Below are positions 35,889-44,487 of a stretch of 64,000 bases of DNA, in pieces. A model generated the notes under the pieces. It ran no database searches. It saw nothing but the letters and a program-made list of their open reading frames with translations, and was not told the DNA's origin. The DNA comes from Erysipelothrix sp. HDW6C (lineage in GTDB: Bacteria > Bacillota_I > Bacilli_A > Erysipelotrichales > Erysipelotrichaceae), in contig NZ_CP049861.1 in assembly GCF_011299615.1 (NCBI RefSeq), forward strand, positions 1,488,001 to 1,552,000, in the 5' to 3' direction. The first letter of the stretch is position 1. Each line of letters begins with the position of its first letter. A program made the position numbers and the translations under genes.

Positions 35889-35973
35889 GGTTTTTATATC
35901 AATAATCTCATATTCATGTGATTGACAGTGAACACACTAAAATACGGTCTCTCAATGCGTAATTATAATTACT

Positions 35974-35997
35974 AAAACACAATCGTTTTTGCGATTG
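35974..35997 (-). terminator. Weak terminator of the NAD cluster
   Basis: CAATCG / CGATTG six-base stem (35980-35985, 35992-35997) followed on the minus strand by TGTTTT, 20 bases after the Nudix gene. Confidence 0.5.
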
Positions 35998-36017
35998 ATA
36001 GAACTTTCATGAATCGT

Positions 36018-36785
36018 TTATTTTTTTCTTATGAACAACTCTGAATTACGATGGGCTCCTGTAGTCGTGAACAATCCAGTACTTTCGACCAAATCTTTGA
36101 TACGCCGTCTGAAATTATCGATTGGATGCCCATAAATAACTTCGTAAACCGACTGCAGTTCATTCAAGGTAAAGCGATCATTGACTAAATTAAACGCTAA
36201 GTATGAAGCATCTAAGTGTTCGCGCAGATTACGATAGGCATCTCGTATCATCAATGCATGGTCAAAAGGGATATTCCCCTCTATTATGTGGTTTTCACGA
36301 AGTCGTGCTTGGTAAGTGATTTCTGGCATCACGCTGTGCGATAAGGTAATTATATCTTCATTTATATTTGACTGTATAACCACATCAAACCACCCAACAG
36401 CTACCGCATCTTGGTTTGTCATAACTTCCAACGCTTGTGATTCATTCGCAGTAGTAAAATAACAATGTGAAATAACCCATCCACGCGAATCACGATTGGG
36501 TTCGCTATAGACGTTGGATAAATAAAGGGAATCGGATTCATATCCTGTTTCTTCGCATAGCTCACGCCGTGCTGTTTGATAACTAGTTTCACCAGGACGC
36601 ATAAATCCACCCGGAAGACACCACTCACCCAAGAAAGGCTCAACACCCCGTTTTACCAAAAGTACTGCCAACTTACGTGGAGGTAATTTCTTGTGATTGA
36701 TTTGTTGTGCATAATCACTCCGAACGGAAAAACAGACGACATCCGTTGCCACAGCTGGTTTTACATAGTCTTTAAATTCCATCAT
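36018..36785 (-). CDS. Nudix-domain protein with C-terminal winged helix, NrtR-like
   Basis: 255 residues. The Nudix domain (about 10-160) has an intact box, GGFMRPGETSYQTARREL then CEETGY, so hydrolase activity is possible; some NrtR regulators have lost it. The C-terminal part (about 185-255, FTLNELQSVYEVIYGHPIDNF and RRRIKDLVESTGL) looks like the winged helix of NrtR regulators of NAD metabolism. Last gene of an NAD cluster, which supports a role as ADP-ribose-sensing repressor or ADP-ribose pyrophosphatase. Start at ATG 36785 (overlapping the nadE stop) with GGGAG eight bases upstream. Confidence 0.8.
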   Translation of the reverse strand: MMEFKDYVKPAVATDVVCFSVRSDYAQQINHKKLPPRKLAVLLVKRGVEPFLGEWCLPGGFMRPGETSYQTARRELCEETGYESDSLYLSNVYSEPNRDSRGWVISHCYFTTANESQALEVMTNQDAVAVGWFDVVIQSNINEDIITLSHSVMPEITYQARLRENHIIEGNIPFDHALMIRDAYRNLREHLDASYLAFNLVNDRFTLNELQSVYEVIYGHPIDNFRRRIKDLVESTGLFTTTGAHRNSELFIRKK

Positions 36786-37540
36786 TGAATCGGCTCCCAA
36801 CTCGGTATGGGCTCTTCTTTGAATCGCGATTTTAAATGCATCAAATCGATGCGTTGTTTGACTTTAGCGTCATCACATAAACCAGTTCTTATGTAATGAT
36901 CTAATGCTTCATAAGTAAAACCAAACACTTCTTCATCTGTTTTAATGTGAGGTTTTTCCCCATCCGTTACGATATTAAGACCATCGATTGGCACTTTATG
37001 AATAAGATGATGTGGCAACCCTAGAGATCCAGCGACCCCTCTAATCTCCTGGGTTGTCAAATTACGTAGGGGCCCAAAATCACCTGCAGCATCTCCCCAT
37101 CGCGTCGAAAATCCAATCCAATTTTCAGATAAATTGCAATTGTTAGAAACGCGTCCTCCAACAGATTGCGAGATCGCATATAAATATGACATTCGAATTC
37201 GCGCAGGAAGATTAACAGTCGTTTGCTTTGAAGGACTCCCAATCTGTGCTTCGACCGCATTCATCATCGTATCAATTGCTGGTCCAATATTAATACAGTA
37301 CGATTGTATTCCTAGGAATTGAATCACATCGTTTGAATCCTCTATATCATGCTGTACTCCTGCAGGCAGTTGAACACCAATGACACGATCTTTACCCAAC
37401 GCCTCCACACACAGTGCCGCGACAACTGTACTGTCTTTTCCGCCAGATATCCCAATGACCGCCTTAGCATCAGGTCCATTTTCAGAAAACCACGTGCGAA
37501 TCCAAGTCACAATTTCATGGCACATTGTATCGTAATCCAT
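36782..37540 (-). CDS. nadE: NH3-dependent NAD+ synthetase
   Basis: Converts nicotinate adenine dinucleotide to NAD+ using ammonia and ATP; 252 residues, no glutaminase domain. PP-loop GISGGKDSTVVAAL near residue 30, NLPARIRMSYLYAISQ and the acceptor loop NCNLSENWIGFSTRWGD are diagnostic. ATG 37540 overlaps the nadV stop as TAATG with a GGGGG ribosome site. Confidence 0.94.
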   Translation of the reverse strand: MDYDTMCHEIVTWIRTWFSENGPDAKAVIGISGGKDSTVVAALCVEALGKDRVIGVQLPAGVQHDIEDSNDVIQFLGIQSYCINIGPAIDTMMNAVEAQIGSPSKQTTVNLPARIRMSYLYAISQSVGGRVSNNCNLSENWIGFSTRWGDAAGDFGPLRNLTTQEIRGVAGSLGLPHHLIHKVPIDGLNIVTDGEKPHIKTDEEVFGFTYEALDHYIRTGLCDDAKVKQRIDLMHLKSRFKEEPIPSWEPIQ

Positions 37541-39015
37541 TAGAAGCCCCCTTTATGAAGTCTTTGTCGAATATCATGAAGCGACTGTTCATTGTAAAGC
37601 ACACCATCTTTAAATACGTTTTTGTATGCCGAGTCTTTTTTCGGAAGGCTTGTTTCAATATAACCGTCTTTGACTTTTAGTTCGCCATTTTCTAAAAAGA
37701 CATGGCACATCCCCTTTTGTGATTTCTTAAAGTTTCCCGTATCTGTGATGGGTTTCTTTTCAATCATGATTTCACGGCCATTAACAACACCATACGTTGA
37801 TTTTACCGCAATCCCAAACGTATCTCGCGTAAAGGGTTGCATTACACCATCGGTTTCAACACATTGCATCGAGAAACTCCCAACACCAAGCGATACATTC
37901 TCACAAGAAAATCCTTGTTCAATCAAACGCTTATAAATTGCACGTGCGCGTTGCGGTGTGATGCTATCACCGTATATTGCACGGATATGTGGATCTAAGA
38001 CCTTATATCCTTTGGCATTTGTTTGACCACCGAATGTATCCCACAATCTAAAAACCGTTTCAGTAACAATTTCAACCGGATCCCCACTGTCCCCTCTAAT
38101 ATATAGAACGCCATCATGATTAAGAACATCCTGTTTGCACTTAGGGAGAATCGTGTCAATAAAATGCCAATAATCATAGCTATCGGCAACCATCGAAAAC
38201 GAATGGTGCGGATAAATTTCGTTCAGCAAACGTCTTAGCATCGTAATTTCATCACCATCAATGGAGAAATTCGAACACATAACTGAGTGTTCTGTCGAAA
38301 TTCCACCAACAGCGACATCTCCAGATTCAATGTTGCAATTATAGTATTCTTCAAGAAAGTGAATCGCAGGAACGGAAGCGGTTTTCATAAATGAAAGACA
38401 AAACGCAGCCGAACTCCGGATGGCACTTTCTAAGCTCTCTTGACCACGCATTGAGAAATCGCCCAACGCCATCGAACGCTCAACGGTTTCTTCAACCGAT
38501 TGTGCGTAGAATTCATCGACTATTTTACGATAAGTATAACCAACATTTGCGGAAATCATTGGATGCCACAACGAACAACTCATCAATGTTTCGATACTAT
38601 TGACCAACCAAGGAAATTCAGGGTGTGTATTACTGATTTCGATCATTGGAACCTGAACAGGAACACGCGTCCCTTCTGGAAGTGCGTTAATTTCTAAAGG
38701 TAAATACCCCAAAGCATGCAAGGCAACGATTTTATCTATTTTATAGGCGCCACTTCCCATGGTGTTATCAAGCATTCGAGTGTATTCTGCAACCACTTCC
38801 GCAACAGGTCGATGAAAGAAGTTTCGATTGAAAATATCAATAAGATATTCTTTCAAGAATGATTGCAATCCGAACATAATCAAATGATTTTCATCTTGAA
38901 TTCGTGACATACGAGGTGTAAAGTACGACACCAGCTTTTCTGTACCCTGTGGATACTGTTCAGAATGGGTAGTTTTATAAAAATCGCAAAGTAATAATGG
39001 TGTTAGATTTGTCAT
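37540..39015 (-). CDS. nadV: Nicotinamide phosphoribosyltransferase (NadV/NAMPT)
   Basis: Makes nicotinamide mononucleotide from nicotinamide and PRPP. 491 residues, the NAMPT size. DFYKTTHSEQYPQGT near the N-terminus, LGDFSMRGQES, the region with catalytic His GISTEHSVMCSN (about 240), YIRGDSGDPVEIV for the phosphate site, and VGSFSMQ are strongly conserved. ATG 39015 with AAAGGAG. It is placed between prs, which supplies PRPP, and nadE. NadV bypasses NadE, so the cluster serves both amidated and deamidated routes. Confidence 0.95.
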   Translation of the reverse strand: MTNLTPLLLCDFYKTTHSEQYPQGTEKLVSYFTPRMSRIQDENHLIMFGLQSFLKEYLIDIFNRNFFHRPVAEVVAEYTRMLDNTMGSGAYKIDKIVALHALGYLPLEINALPEGTRVPVQVPMIEISNTHPEFPWLVNSIETLMSCSLWHPMISANVGYTYRKIVDEFYAQSVEETVERSMALGDFSMRGQESLESAIRSSAAFCLSFMKTASVPAIHFLEEYYNCNIESGDVAVGGISTEHSVMCSNFSIDGDEITMLRRLLNEIYPHHSFSMVADSYDYWHFIDTILPKCKQDVLNHDGVLYIRGDSGDPVEIVTETVFRLWDTFGGQTNAKGYKVLDPHIRAIYGDSITPQRARAIYKRLIEQGFSCENVSLGVGSFSMQCVETDGVMQPFTRDTFGIAVKSTYGVVNGREIMIEKKPITDTGNFKKSQKGMCHVFLENGELKVKDGYIETSLPKKDSAYKNVFKDGVLYNEQSLHDIRQRLHKGGF

Positions 39016-39026
39016 GTGTTTCTCCT

Positions 39027-39887
39027 TTAAATTAATATGAATTGTTTTAAATCATTTGTGTAACATTTTTGCTCTTTCAATACTTCAACAATTGAGTCAG
39101 CAGATGCTAAAGTCTCATCGTAGAGTGTATCAAGAGTGTAGATGGTTCGAATCAAGTCATTGGTAATTTCTCCATGATCAACACTGTTCTCGCAATGCGT
39201 CACACATAAGTCAATAATACCCGCTCCTTTTTCTTTAAGAGCAAGTGCTGAATGATAAAATGTACCACCATAAGAGCAAATATCATCAATCATTAAGACG
39301 GAGAACTCTTCAGGAATCTCACCATGAATGTCCAAACCAAGAATATCTCCTGTTTGCCAATCACGTCGTTTTTCACCATAAAGTACGGGGAGGTTATAGC
39401 GCTTCACAACAGATTCATATCGTTTCTTCGCACCAGCATCTGGGAAATAAACAACCAAGTTACGCTGCTGATTCAGTATTGCAATCAGTTTTTCATGAAC
39501 ATCGAATGGGTGAAAGACAACAACACGATTTAACGATGCTTCACCAGTGATTGCCGTTAATGAATGTGGATCAACCACAGACACGGATTGGAAGTTCAGG
39601 CTATTGATGAATTCACAAAAGTATTTCAACGTAAATAGTGTATTTCCATCTTCAACACGATCCATACGGGCGTGCGGCAAATAAGGCATCTCCAGATGTA
39701 TAATTTCAGCTTTACGTTCTTGCAAACAACGGGTGATGCAAAGTAAGAGCATTAATTCATGATCACCTTGATACCACCAGCGAATTACAGCAGATTCAAG
39801 GTTATTAAGTTCTGTGGGGATTTTAGCATGAAGAGAATGGTCGGGAAACGAATGATTCTCTATAAGAACCCCATTTACTGTAATCAT
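39027..39887 (-). CDS. prs: Short, divergent ribose-phosphate pyrophosphokinase
   Basis: PRPP synthase family, 286 residues (housekeeping Prs about 315). Recognisable: MPYLPHARMDR (cf. PYARQDR), VVDPHSL metal site, VYFPDAGAKKRY and the PRPP loop LMIDDICSYGGT. Its divergence and tight pairing with nadV suggest a dedicated PRPP source for nicotinamide salvage; prs-nadV pairs of this type are also common in large phages. ATG 39887 overlaps the upstream stop as ATGA. Confidence 0.85.
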   Translation of the reverse strand: MITVNGVLIENHSFPDHSLHAKIPTELNNLESAVIRWWYQGDHELMLLLCITRCLQERKAEIIHLEMPYLPHARMDRVEDGNTLFTLKYFCEFINSLNFQSVSVVDPHSLTAITGEASLNRVVVFHPFDVHEKLIAILNQQRNLVVYFPDAGAKKRYESVVKRYNLPVLYGEKRRDWQTGDILGLDIHGEIPEEFSVLMIDDICSYGGTFYHSALALKEKGAGIIDLCVTHCENSVDHGEITNDLIRTIYTLDTLYDETLASADSIVEVLKEQKCYTNDLKQFILI

Positions 39888-40396
39888 AAGACATTGACCT
39901 GATTAGATGCCAAGACTGTCAATGCTGCTGTATGATTTTCTGGTGTCAAACCTGCACAACAAGAAGCATCTACTTGAATAAGAAGTTCGGGTCTTTGCGA
40001 TTTTAAGATTAAGGCATTTGATACCACACAGATATCTGTACAAACACCAATAATCTCAACACAATCAATATCAGATGGAACATAATCAGATAAATTCATA
40101 ATGCCGAATGTTTCCTTTTCAATTATCTTTGCATCTTCCACCGCAATGCCGTCAGCAATCTGCCATCCCCATGTGTTTTTTATACAATGTTTGATTGGCA
40201 GGTTTCGCCCTTCTTGCGTGTCAAAGTACGTATCATCATAATGCGTGTCCTGCGTGAAAATCACAGTATAATTTTCGCTTCGATAAGCAGAAATTTTCGC
40301 TTTAACTGATGAAGTAATTTCCTTTGATTCCGGTGTCCCCAATGTTCCAGAAACAAAATCATTTTGGTAGTCAACGACAAATAGCATTTTCTTCAT
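39884..40396 (-). CDS. pncA: Nicotinamidase/isochorismatase-like cysteine hydrolase
   Basis: 170 residues. Catalytic triad positions of nicotinamidases: Asp9 in VVDYQNDF, a lysine in the central region (about 94), and Cys in IIGVCTDICVVSNAL (about 119). Metal-binding pattern D-x-H (TQDTHYDD) is present. In an NAD cluster nicotinamidase (nicotinamide to nicotinate) is the likely activity. First gene of the operon, with promoter 30 bases upstream; ATG 40396 follows GAGGA. Confidence 0.88.
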   Translation of the reverse strand: MKKMLFVVDYQNDFVSGTLGTPESKEITSSVKAKISAYRSENYTVIFTQDTHYDDTYFDTQEGRNLPIKHCIKNTWGWQIADGIAVEDAKIIEKETFGIMNLSDYVPSDIDCVEIIGVCTDICVVSNALILKSQRPELLIQVDASCCAGLTPENHTAALTVLASNQVNVL

Positions 40397-40425
40397 ATGA
40401 TGTCCTCTTTTCTTTACTAATTAGA

Positions 40426-40453
40426 TAATATCACTTTGATAATAAGATGTCAA
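40426..40453 (-). promoter_or_regulatory. Promoter of the NAD cluster with GATAATA repeats
   Basis: TTGACA (40453-40448), 16 bases, TATTAT (40431-40426) on the minus strand. On the plus strand GATAATA occurs twice (from about 40425 and 40439), overlapping the -10 and spacer, a possible NrtR-type operator. Confidence 0.7.
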
Positions 40454-40458
40454 CGAAT

Positions 40459-40477
40459 AAAAAAAGCCCACAGGCTT
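40459..40477 (-). terminator. Terminator downstream of the unknown gene pair
   Basis: AAAGCC-TGT-GGGCTT hairpin followed by T7 on the minus strand, directly after the stop codon at 40478. Confidence 0.75.
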
Positions 40478-41167
40478 TCATTTAAAGTTTGATTGTAAAT
40501 CTGCGCATTCAGAATCACGATCAATAGTTAAGTCATTCACTATCAACGTGGCAACACGATGACTTGCTTCTAGGTCTTGGATATATACGCTTGCAGAAAA
40601 AGATTGTAAGAACACTGTATCGATAATCGTCGTAATCGTATCCACGCTATAATTATCATCTACCAATATACGTTCTGTGATTTCTCTACTTTCGCCATCG
40701 TATTCATCACGTGGGGCGCCTATGCACAACAATTCGATGGTATCCCAATCATCGATGTGTTTTTTTATTGTGACATAGAGTAATTCTCGCAAAAGGCCTT
40801 CCACATCTCCTGTATATCGGAAAATGCTTATTTTCTTATGGATTACACTACAGTCTATCACACAAGCGTTAAGTGTTATCAATACAATTGCATCATCCCC
40901 TACCAATCGTCGCCAACGCAAAAAAACAGCTTTCAAAAACACTTCAAATATCGGTAGGTTATCGAAGTGAAACCGATGCCATATTGATTCTAATTGTAAG
41001 TACAAATTGTCTGTTTGCAATTGTTCCGATGACGCATCATGCCAAAAGACTATCGTGAATTTCTGTAGAATTCGCTCACCATCATATTTAATCATCAGTT
41101 TCTCATCAGCAAAAGACTCAACGATAGCATTCAAAGTTTTAATAACCCTAAGGTTAGATTTACACAT
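40478..41167 (-). CDS. Hypothetical protein
   Basis: 229 residues, not recognised. No signal peptide or membrane segment; predicted alternating strands and helices with hydrophobic runs such as IFEVFLKAVFLRW and DAIVLITLNACVIDC suggest a soluble alpha/beta protein. Contains four scattered cysteines without CxxC spacing. AAGGAG lies ten bases before ATG 41167. It is the last gene before a terminator and lies 39 bases after another unknown gene on the same strand. Confidence 0.75.
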   Translation of the reverse strand: MCKSNLRVIKTLNAIVESFADEKLMIKYDGERILQKFTIVFWHDASSEQLQTDNLYLQLESIWHRFHFDNLPIFEVFLKAVFLRWRRLVGDDAIVLITLNACVIDCSVIHKKISIFRYTGDVEGLLRELLYVTIKKHIDDWDTIELLCIGAPRDEYDGESREITERILVDDNYSVDTITTIIDTVFLQSFSASVYIQDLEASHRVATLIVNDLTIDRDSECADLQSNFK

Positions 41168-41206
41168 TTTTTAACCGCTCCTTTGCACATGATACATCAA
41201 CGAACA

Positions 41207-41650
41207 TTAATGCTGTTTCAGCTGATCAAAATATTCCATTCCAAATACTGCAAATTTAGCGGCATTTGATGCACGAATCAAACCAATTAAAATGTCGTAA
41301 TCAGCTTGATACACTGCTTCCTCGTATAAAATCAAACCATGAATCGTGTTGATAAAACTCAAAATCACTTTGACATCCTTTAGAACTGACTCTTCTAGCA
41401 AACTAATGCGGCACGATATCTCACTGGTTCCACTATCGTCGCGGAAGATACTAATATGGGTCTTTTCCAAATTGCCATACACACAGAGGTCTTTATGCCA
41501 CGTCTGGCCTATACCAAAGATATTTTTTATGTTAGCTATCGCTAAATGTGTTATATCGTTGCTTTTCCAGTCTAGAATTCCTTCATCACTTTTACTCATT
41601 TCGATATTCTCTGCACGAATGATATCAAAAGAAAACTGCCAAAGCGCCAT
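41207..41650 (-). CDS. Hypothetical protein
   Basis: 147 residues, not recognised. Begins MALWQFSFDIIRAE; acidic, no export signal, one segment DVKVILSFINTIHGLILYEE that looks amphipathic. Short strand-rich proteins with this kind of opening are often immunity proteins or unknown partners of toxins, but nothing here proves that. ATG 41650 with a strong GGAGGTG site, 21 bases after the alkD-like gene, so probably cotranscribed with it. Confidence 0.75.
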   Translation of the reverse strand: MALWQFSFDIIRAENIEMSKSDEGILDWKSNDITHLAIANIKNIFGIGQTWHKDLCVYGNLEKTHISIFRDDSGTSEISCRISLLEESVLKDVKVILSFINTIHGLILYEEAVYQADYDILIGLIRASNAAKFAVFGMEYFDQLKQH

Positions 41651-41671
41651 ACTACACCTCCTGCCTAAATT

Positions 41672-42310
41672 CTATGCAATTAGATTGTTTCGATTAACAT
41701 GCTTGTATACGTGTCGAACACTTTCATCCGTTAAATCCCATGTCCGAACTTCGGAAATTATTAACTCGGCATGTTTCTTGCTAATATCGCGTAATGCATT
41801 GCCCACCGATTTTCGCACATACTCACTGGAATCACTTCGCATCTTCGACAAGTATGCAACCGCAATTTGCGGATTGTCTTTAAAATAGGGTCTAGACGTC
41901 CATACGCGAAGCCCCTCTGTTACAGCGCGGCGTACATTCGCAATATTTGAATTCAACCATTCTTCAATCGTTGGGATTGCCAATACATAGGTTCTATCCG
42001 AACAGAATTGATCAAAAGCCATGGCAAGAATCTCTTGAACACGCCAATTCACATCTTGGGAAACAACCTCTTTTAAGTACCTTAACACCGTTTCGCTTTC
42101 ATTTGCCAGGGACCCATATAAGAAAACAGCAACCATGCGAACTTGATGGTGTTCTGATGCGTAAAGTGCATCCGCAAGGAAAGCTATGAACTCATGGTTG
42201 TGTTCATCCAACAAATCTTGAGCGACATCTTTCATCGGTTTAAACCCATTGTTTACAATAACAACCGCATCACTCACTTCGCGAATTGTCGCCTCAATAT
42301 TCGCTGTCAT
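41672..42310 (-). CDS. HEAT-repeat DNA alkylation repair-like protein
   Basis: 212 residues of alpha-helical HEAT-like repeats resembling the AlkC/AlkD superfamily. NWRVQEILAMAFDQFC, ANVRRAVTEGLRVWTSRPYF and SSEYVRKSVGNALRDISKKH (each a repeat helix pair) are the recognisable parts; the WRVQE and SVGNALRD strings recur in DNA glycosylase-like relatives. The catalytic Asp/Trp of AlkD was not placed with certainty, so it may be non-enzymatic. ATG overlaps the permease stop as ATGA. Confidence 0.75.
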   Translation of the reverse strand: MTANIEATIREVSDAVVIVNNGFKPMKDVAQDLLDEHNHEFIAFLADALYASEHHQVRMVAVFLYGSLANESETVLRYLKEVVSQDVNWRVQEILAMAFDQFCSDRTYVLAIPTIEEWLNSNIANVRRAVTEGLRVWTSRPYFKDNPQIAVAYLSKMRSDSSEYVRKSVGNALRDISKKHAELIISEVRTWDLTDESVRHVYKHVNRNNLIA

Positions 42311-43671
42311 GATAATGATTTCTTTGTTTGAGAATCGTAAACAAAGACAGCAAACGGAATGACAACATAGCCGACAATCATCGCAAGAATGGCTAATACA
42401 TTAATATTTCCATCTGTGGTGAATTGCCCAGCCCAGTCAAACATCATCAGCAATACCACGGTTAGGATAATTGACAGAATCGGAAATACAAAGTCTGTAA
42501 ATTTGCTCTTTACAGCATTAAGTACCGGTTCTTTGCTCTTCCCAAGGTAAAACAGAATAACAGCTAATGGCACAATGATAAACTGAACAAACCGCGATAT
42601 TGCGGAAATTACCATAATGCTGGACATTTGATAATCAAAAGCAATTGGAACTGCAATTGCAAGCGTCGCAGTGAGCATAAAGGCAATAAGTGGAAAGCCA
42701 TTCTCTAAACGCTTGGCAAATATAGCAGGAAATTGCTTTTCCTGTGCCATTGCTTCAATAACACGTGGCGTATGAAATGATGCAGCAACATTGATCCCAA
42801 ACATGGAAACCAGTGCACCAATTATAATGAGTCCTTTAATAAGAGGTTGGTCAAAAACAGCCGCGAGTACAACGACCTCTTTTGAAAGTGCGAGCGCTTC
42901 TGGGTTTAACATCATGGAAACCAATACAATACCAATATAGAAAACAGCAATTATACCAACTCCCAGTGGAATTGCACGTGGCAAATTAACTTCTGGTTTT
43001 TCCATGTCTTGTGATCCACTCGCAATACTTTCAAATCCTGTAAAAGCATAAAACGCCGAGACAACACTCATGACAAAAAGTGATGGATTCATTTGTGGTA
43101 TTTCTCCAGAAGCAACAAGATTGTTGATTTCATTGAAATGGTTTTGACCGGTAGAAATTAAAATCCATCCGCCGGCAACAATTGTGATTCCTAAAGCAAC
43201 CATTTTTCCAATCGTCGAGAGGTTTGAAATTAATGTGAGTATTTTAGTTCCGACCATATTCACAATGAGAAGAATAAGCATCAAGACCAAAAAACCAATC
43301 GTTATCGCACCATTAGAGGGGTCAACACCAAAAATACTGAATGTCGTACGAACTACCGCAGTTGCCATGACACCCCAAGCAATTGCAGCTGAGAAAAATC
43401 GCGTGACCCCAACATAAAGGCCGACTTTGTCTCCAAAACCAGCCTTAGCATAGGCATAGGCGGCTCCCCCTTTGGAAACATATTTAGATGCCGCCGCAAA
43501 TGTTATTGCAAGACACGCGGCAAACGCAGCGGCGCAAAGATAAACAAGCGGTGCAAGTTTCCCTGATGATTTAACAACACCTCCGGGTGTAAGAAAAATC
43601 CCTGATCCAATAATCGAATTAATCGTCAGTAGAACAATTGACCAAAATCCCATTTTAACTGCTTTAGACAT
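42307..43671 (-). CDS. APC-family amino acid permease
   Basis: 454 residues with about 12 membrane segments. The first carries the APC motif NSIIGSGIFLTPGG; YVSKGGAAYAYAKAGFG and the FYAFTGFESIASGSQDMEKPE section (quoted in part: GFESIASGS) follow. Start at ATG 43671 with AGGTGA upstream; overlaps the gene before it. Its partner is a gamma-glutamyl hydrolase-like gene, pointing to uptake of an amine, GABA or gamma-glutamyl compound (inference). Confidence 0.88.
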   Translation of the reverse strand: MSKAVKMGFWSIVLLTINSIIGSGIFLTPGGVVKSSGKLAPLVYLCAAAFAACLAITFAAASKYVSKGGAAYAYAKAGFGDKVGLYVGVTRFFSAAIAWGVMATAVVRTTFSIFGVDPSNGAITIGFLVLMLILLIVNMVGTKILTLISNLSTIGKMVALGITIVAGGWILISTGQNHFNEINNLVASGEIPQMNPSLFVMSVVSAFYAFTGFESIASGSQDMEKPEVNLPRAIPLGVGIIAVFYIGIVLVSMMLNPEALALSKEVVVLAAVFDQPLIKGLIIIGALVSMFGINVAASFHTPRVIEAMAQEKQFPAIFAKRLENGFPLIAFMLTATLAIAVPIAFDYQMSSIMVISAISRFVQFIIVPLAVILFYLGKSKEPVLNAVKSKFTDFVFPILSIILTVVLLMMFDWAGQFTTDGNINVLAILAMIVGYVVIPFAVFVYDSQTKKSLS

Positions 43672-44398
43672 GACGCTCACCTGCCCATTTCACTAATTGT
43701 TTAAAAATAGCATTCATTGCCTTTTCCGTTGCACTTAGCATTTCTGGATGCCATTGCACACCATAGATCAGGAGTGATTCATGTTCAACCGCTTCAATGA
43801 CGCCATCATCAGCGTGACCTACAGCAATCAACCCATCACCAAGTTGTTTCAGTGTTTGATGATGAAATGAGTTAACCAAGAGATCATCACCCAAGAGTTT
43901 ATAAAGCATTGAGTTCTCCTTAAATCTCACCGTATGTGTCAATAGAGTTGGGCCACTGCCTTGATCGTGTTTGAGAATATTCGCAGCACCATCCATGTAT
44001 GATAAATCTTGATGAAGGCTACCACCAAAGAATACATTCATGATTTGCAACCCTCGACAAATCCCAAGGACCGGGATGTTGTAGGATACTGCATACTTCA
44101 AAAGTGTTAATTCAAACAAATCACGTTCTGGAAAAACGGTTCCCAAACGTTGTTGTGGTTGTTGTTGATAATTAAGCGGCCACACATCATGACCCCCTGA
44201 TAAAATAAGCGCGTCCACCCCTTCGAGTTGTGCTTCGATAACCGATGGGTCAGTGTTGAATGGAATCATTATTGGGATCGCTCCATTGCGAATCACTGCA
44301 TCCACATAGTCTTTATTCACATAAGTACGATCATAACCTGCAAACGCACCACTTGCATCCGTAATGACACTTGTCGAAATTCCAATTCTTGGCTTCAT
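43664..44398 (-). CDS. Class I glutamine amidotransferase-like hydrolase (PuuD-like)
   Basis: 244 residues. Nucleophile Cys in VLGICRGLQIMNVFFGG (about 112) and the His-Glu pair in YGVQWHPE (about 218-220) form the triad; LSGGHDVWP is the oxyanion region. Matches gamma-glutamyl-gamma-aminobutyrate hydrolases (PuuD/YvdE type). First gene of the puuD-permease-alkD-like-unknown run. ATG 44398 with AAGGAGG. Confidence 0.88.
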   Translation of the reverse strand: MKPRIGISTSVITDASGAFAGYDRTYVNKDYVDAVIRNGAIPIMIPFNTDPSVIEAQLEGVDALILSGGHDVWPLNYQQQPQQRLGTVFPERDLFELTLLKYAVSYNIPVLGICRGLQIMNVFFGGSLHQDLSYMDGAANILKHDQGSGPTLLTHTVRFKENSMLYKLLGDDLLVNSFHHQTLKQLGDGLIAVGHADDGVIEAVEHESLLIYGVQWHPEMLSATEKAMNAIFKQLVKWAGERHV

Positions 44399-44423
44399 AA
44401 TTACGCCTCCTTGTACTACTCCT

Positions 44424-44432
44424 ATTATAGCA
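44424..44432 (-). promoter_or_regulatory. Extended -10 promoter of the puuD-like operon
   Basis: TGCTATAAT on the minus strand (44432-44424), 26 bases before the ATG and starting where the T-tract of the previous terminator ends. No -35; the TGn extension compensates. Confidence 0.6.
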
Positions 44433-44463
44433 AAAAAGTGTCAGCAATTAGCGACTGACACTT
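44431..44463 (-). terminator. Terminator of the two-component operon
   Basis: AAGTGTCAG / CTGACACTT nine-base stem (44436-44444, 44455-44463), ten-base loop, T6 following on the minus strand. Confidence 0.85.
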
Positions 44464-44487
44464 ATCTTTAACTCTAAAAACTTGAAA

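Noticed and set aside
41346-41888. Plus-strand open frame of 180 codons
   Set aside because: Antisense to the unknown gene and the AlkD-like gene, without ribosome site or promoter; minus-strand genes have proper signals.
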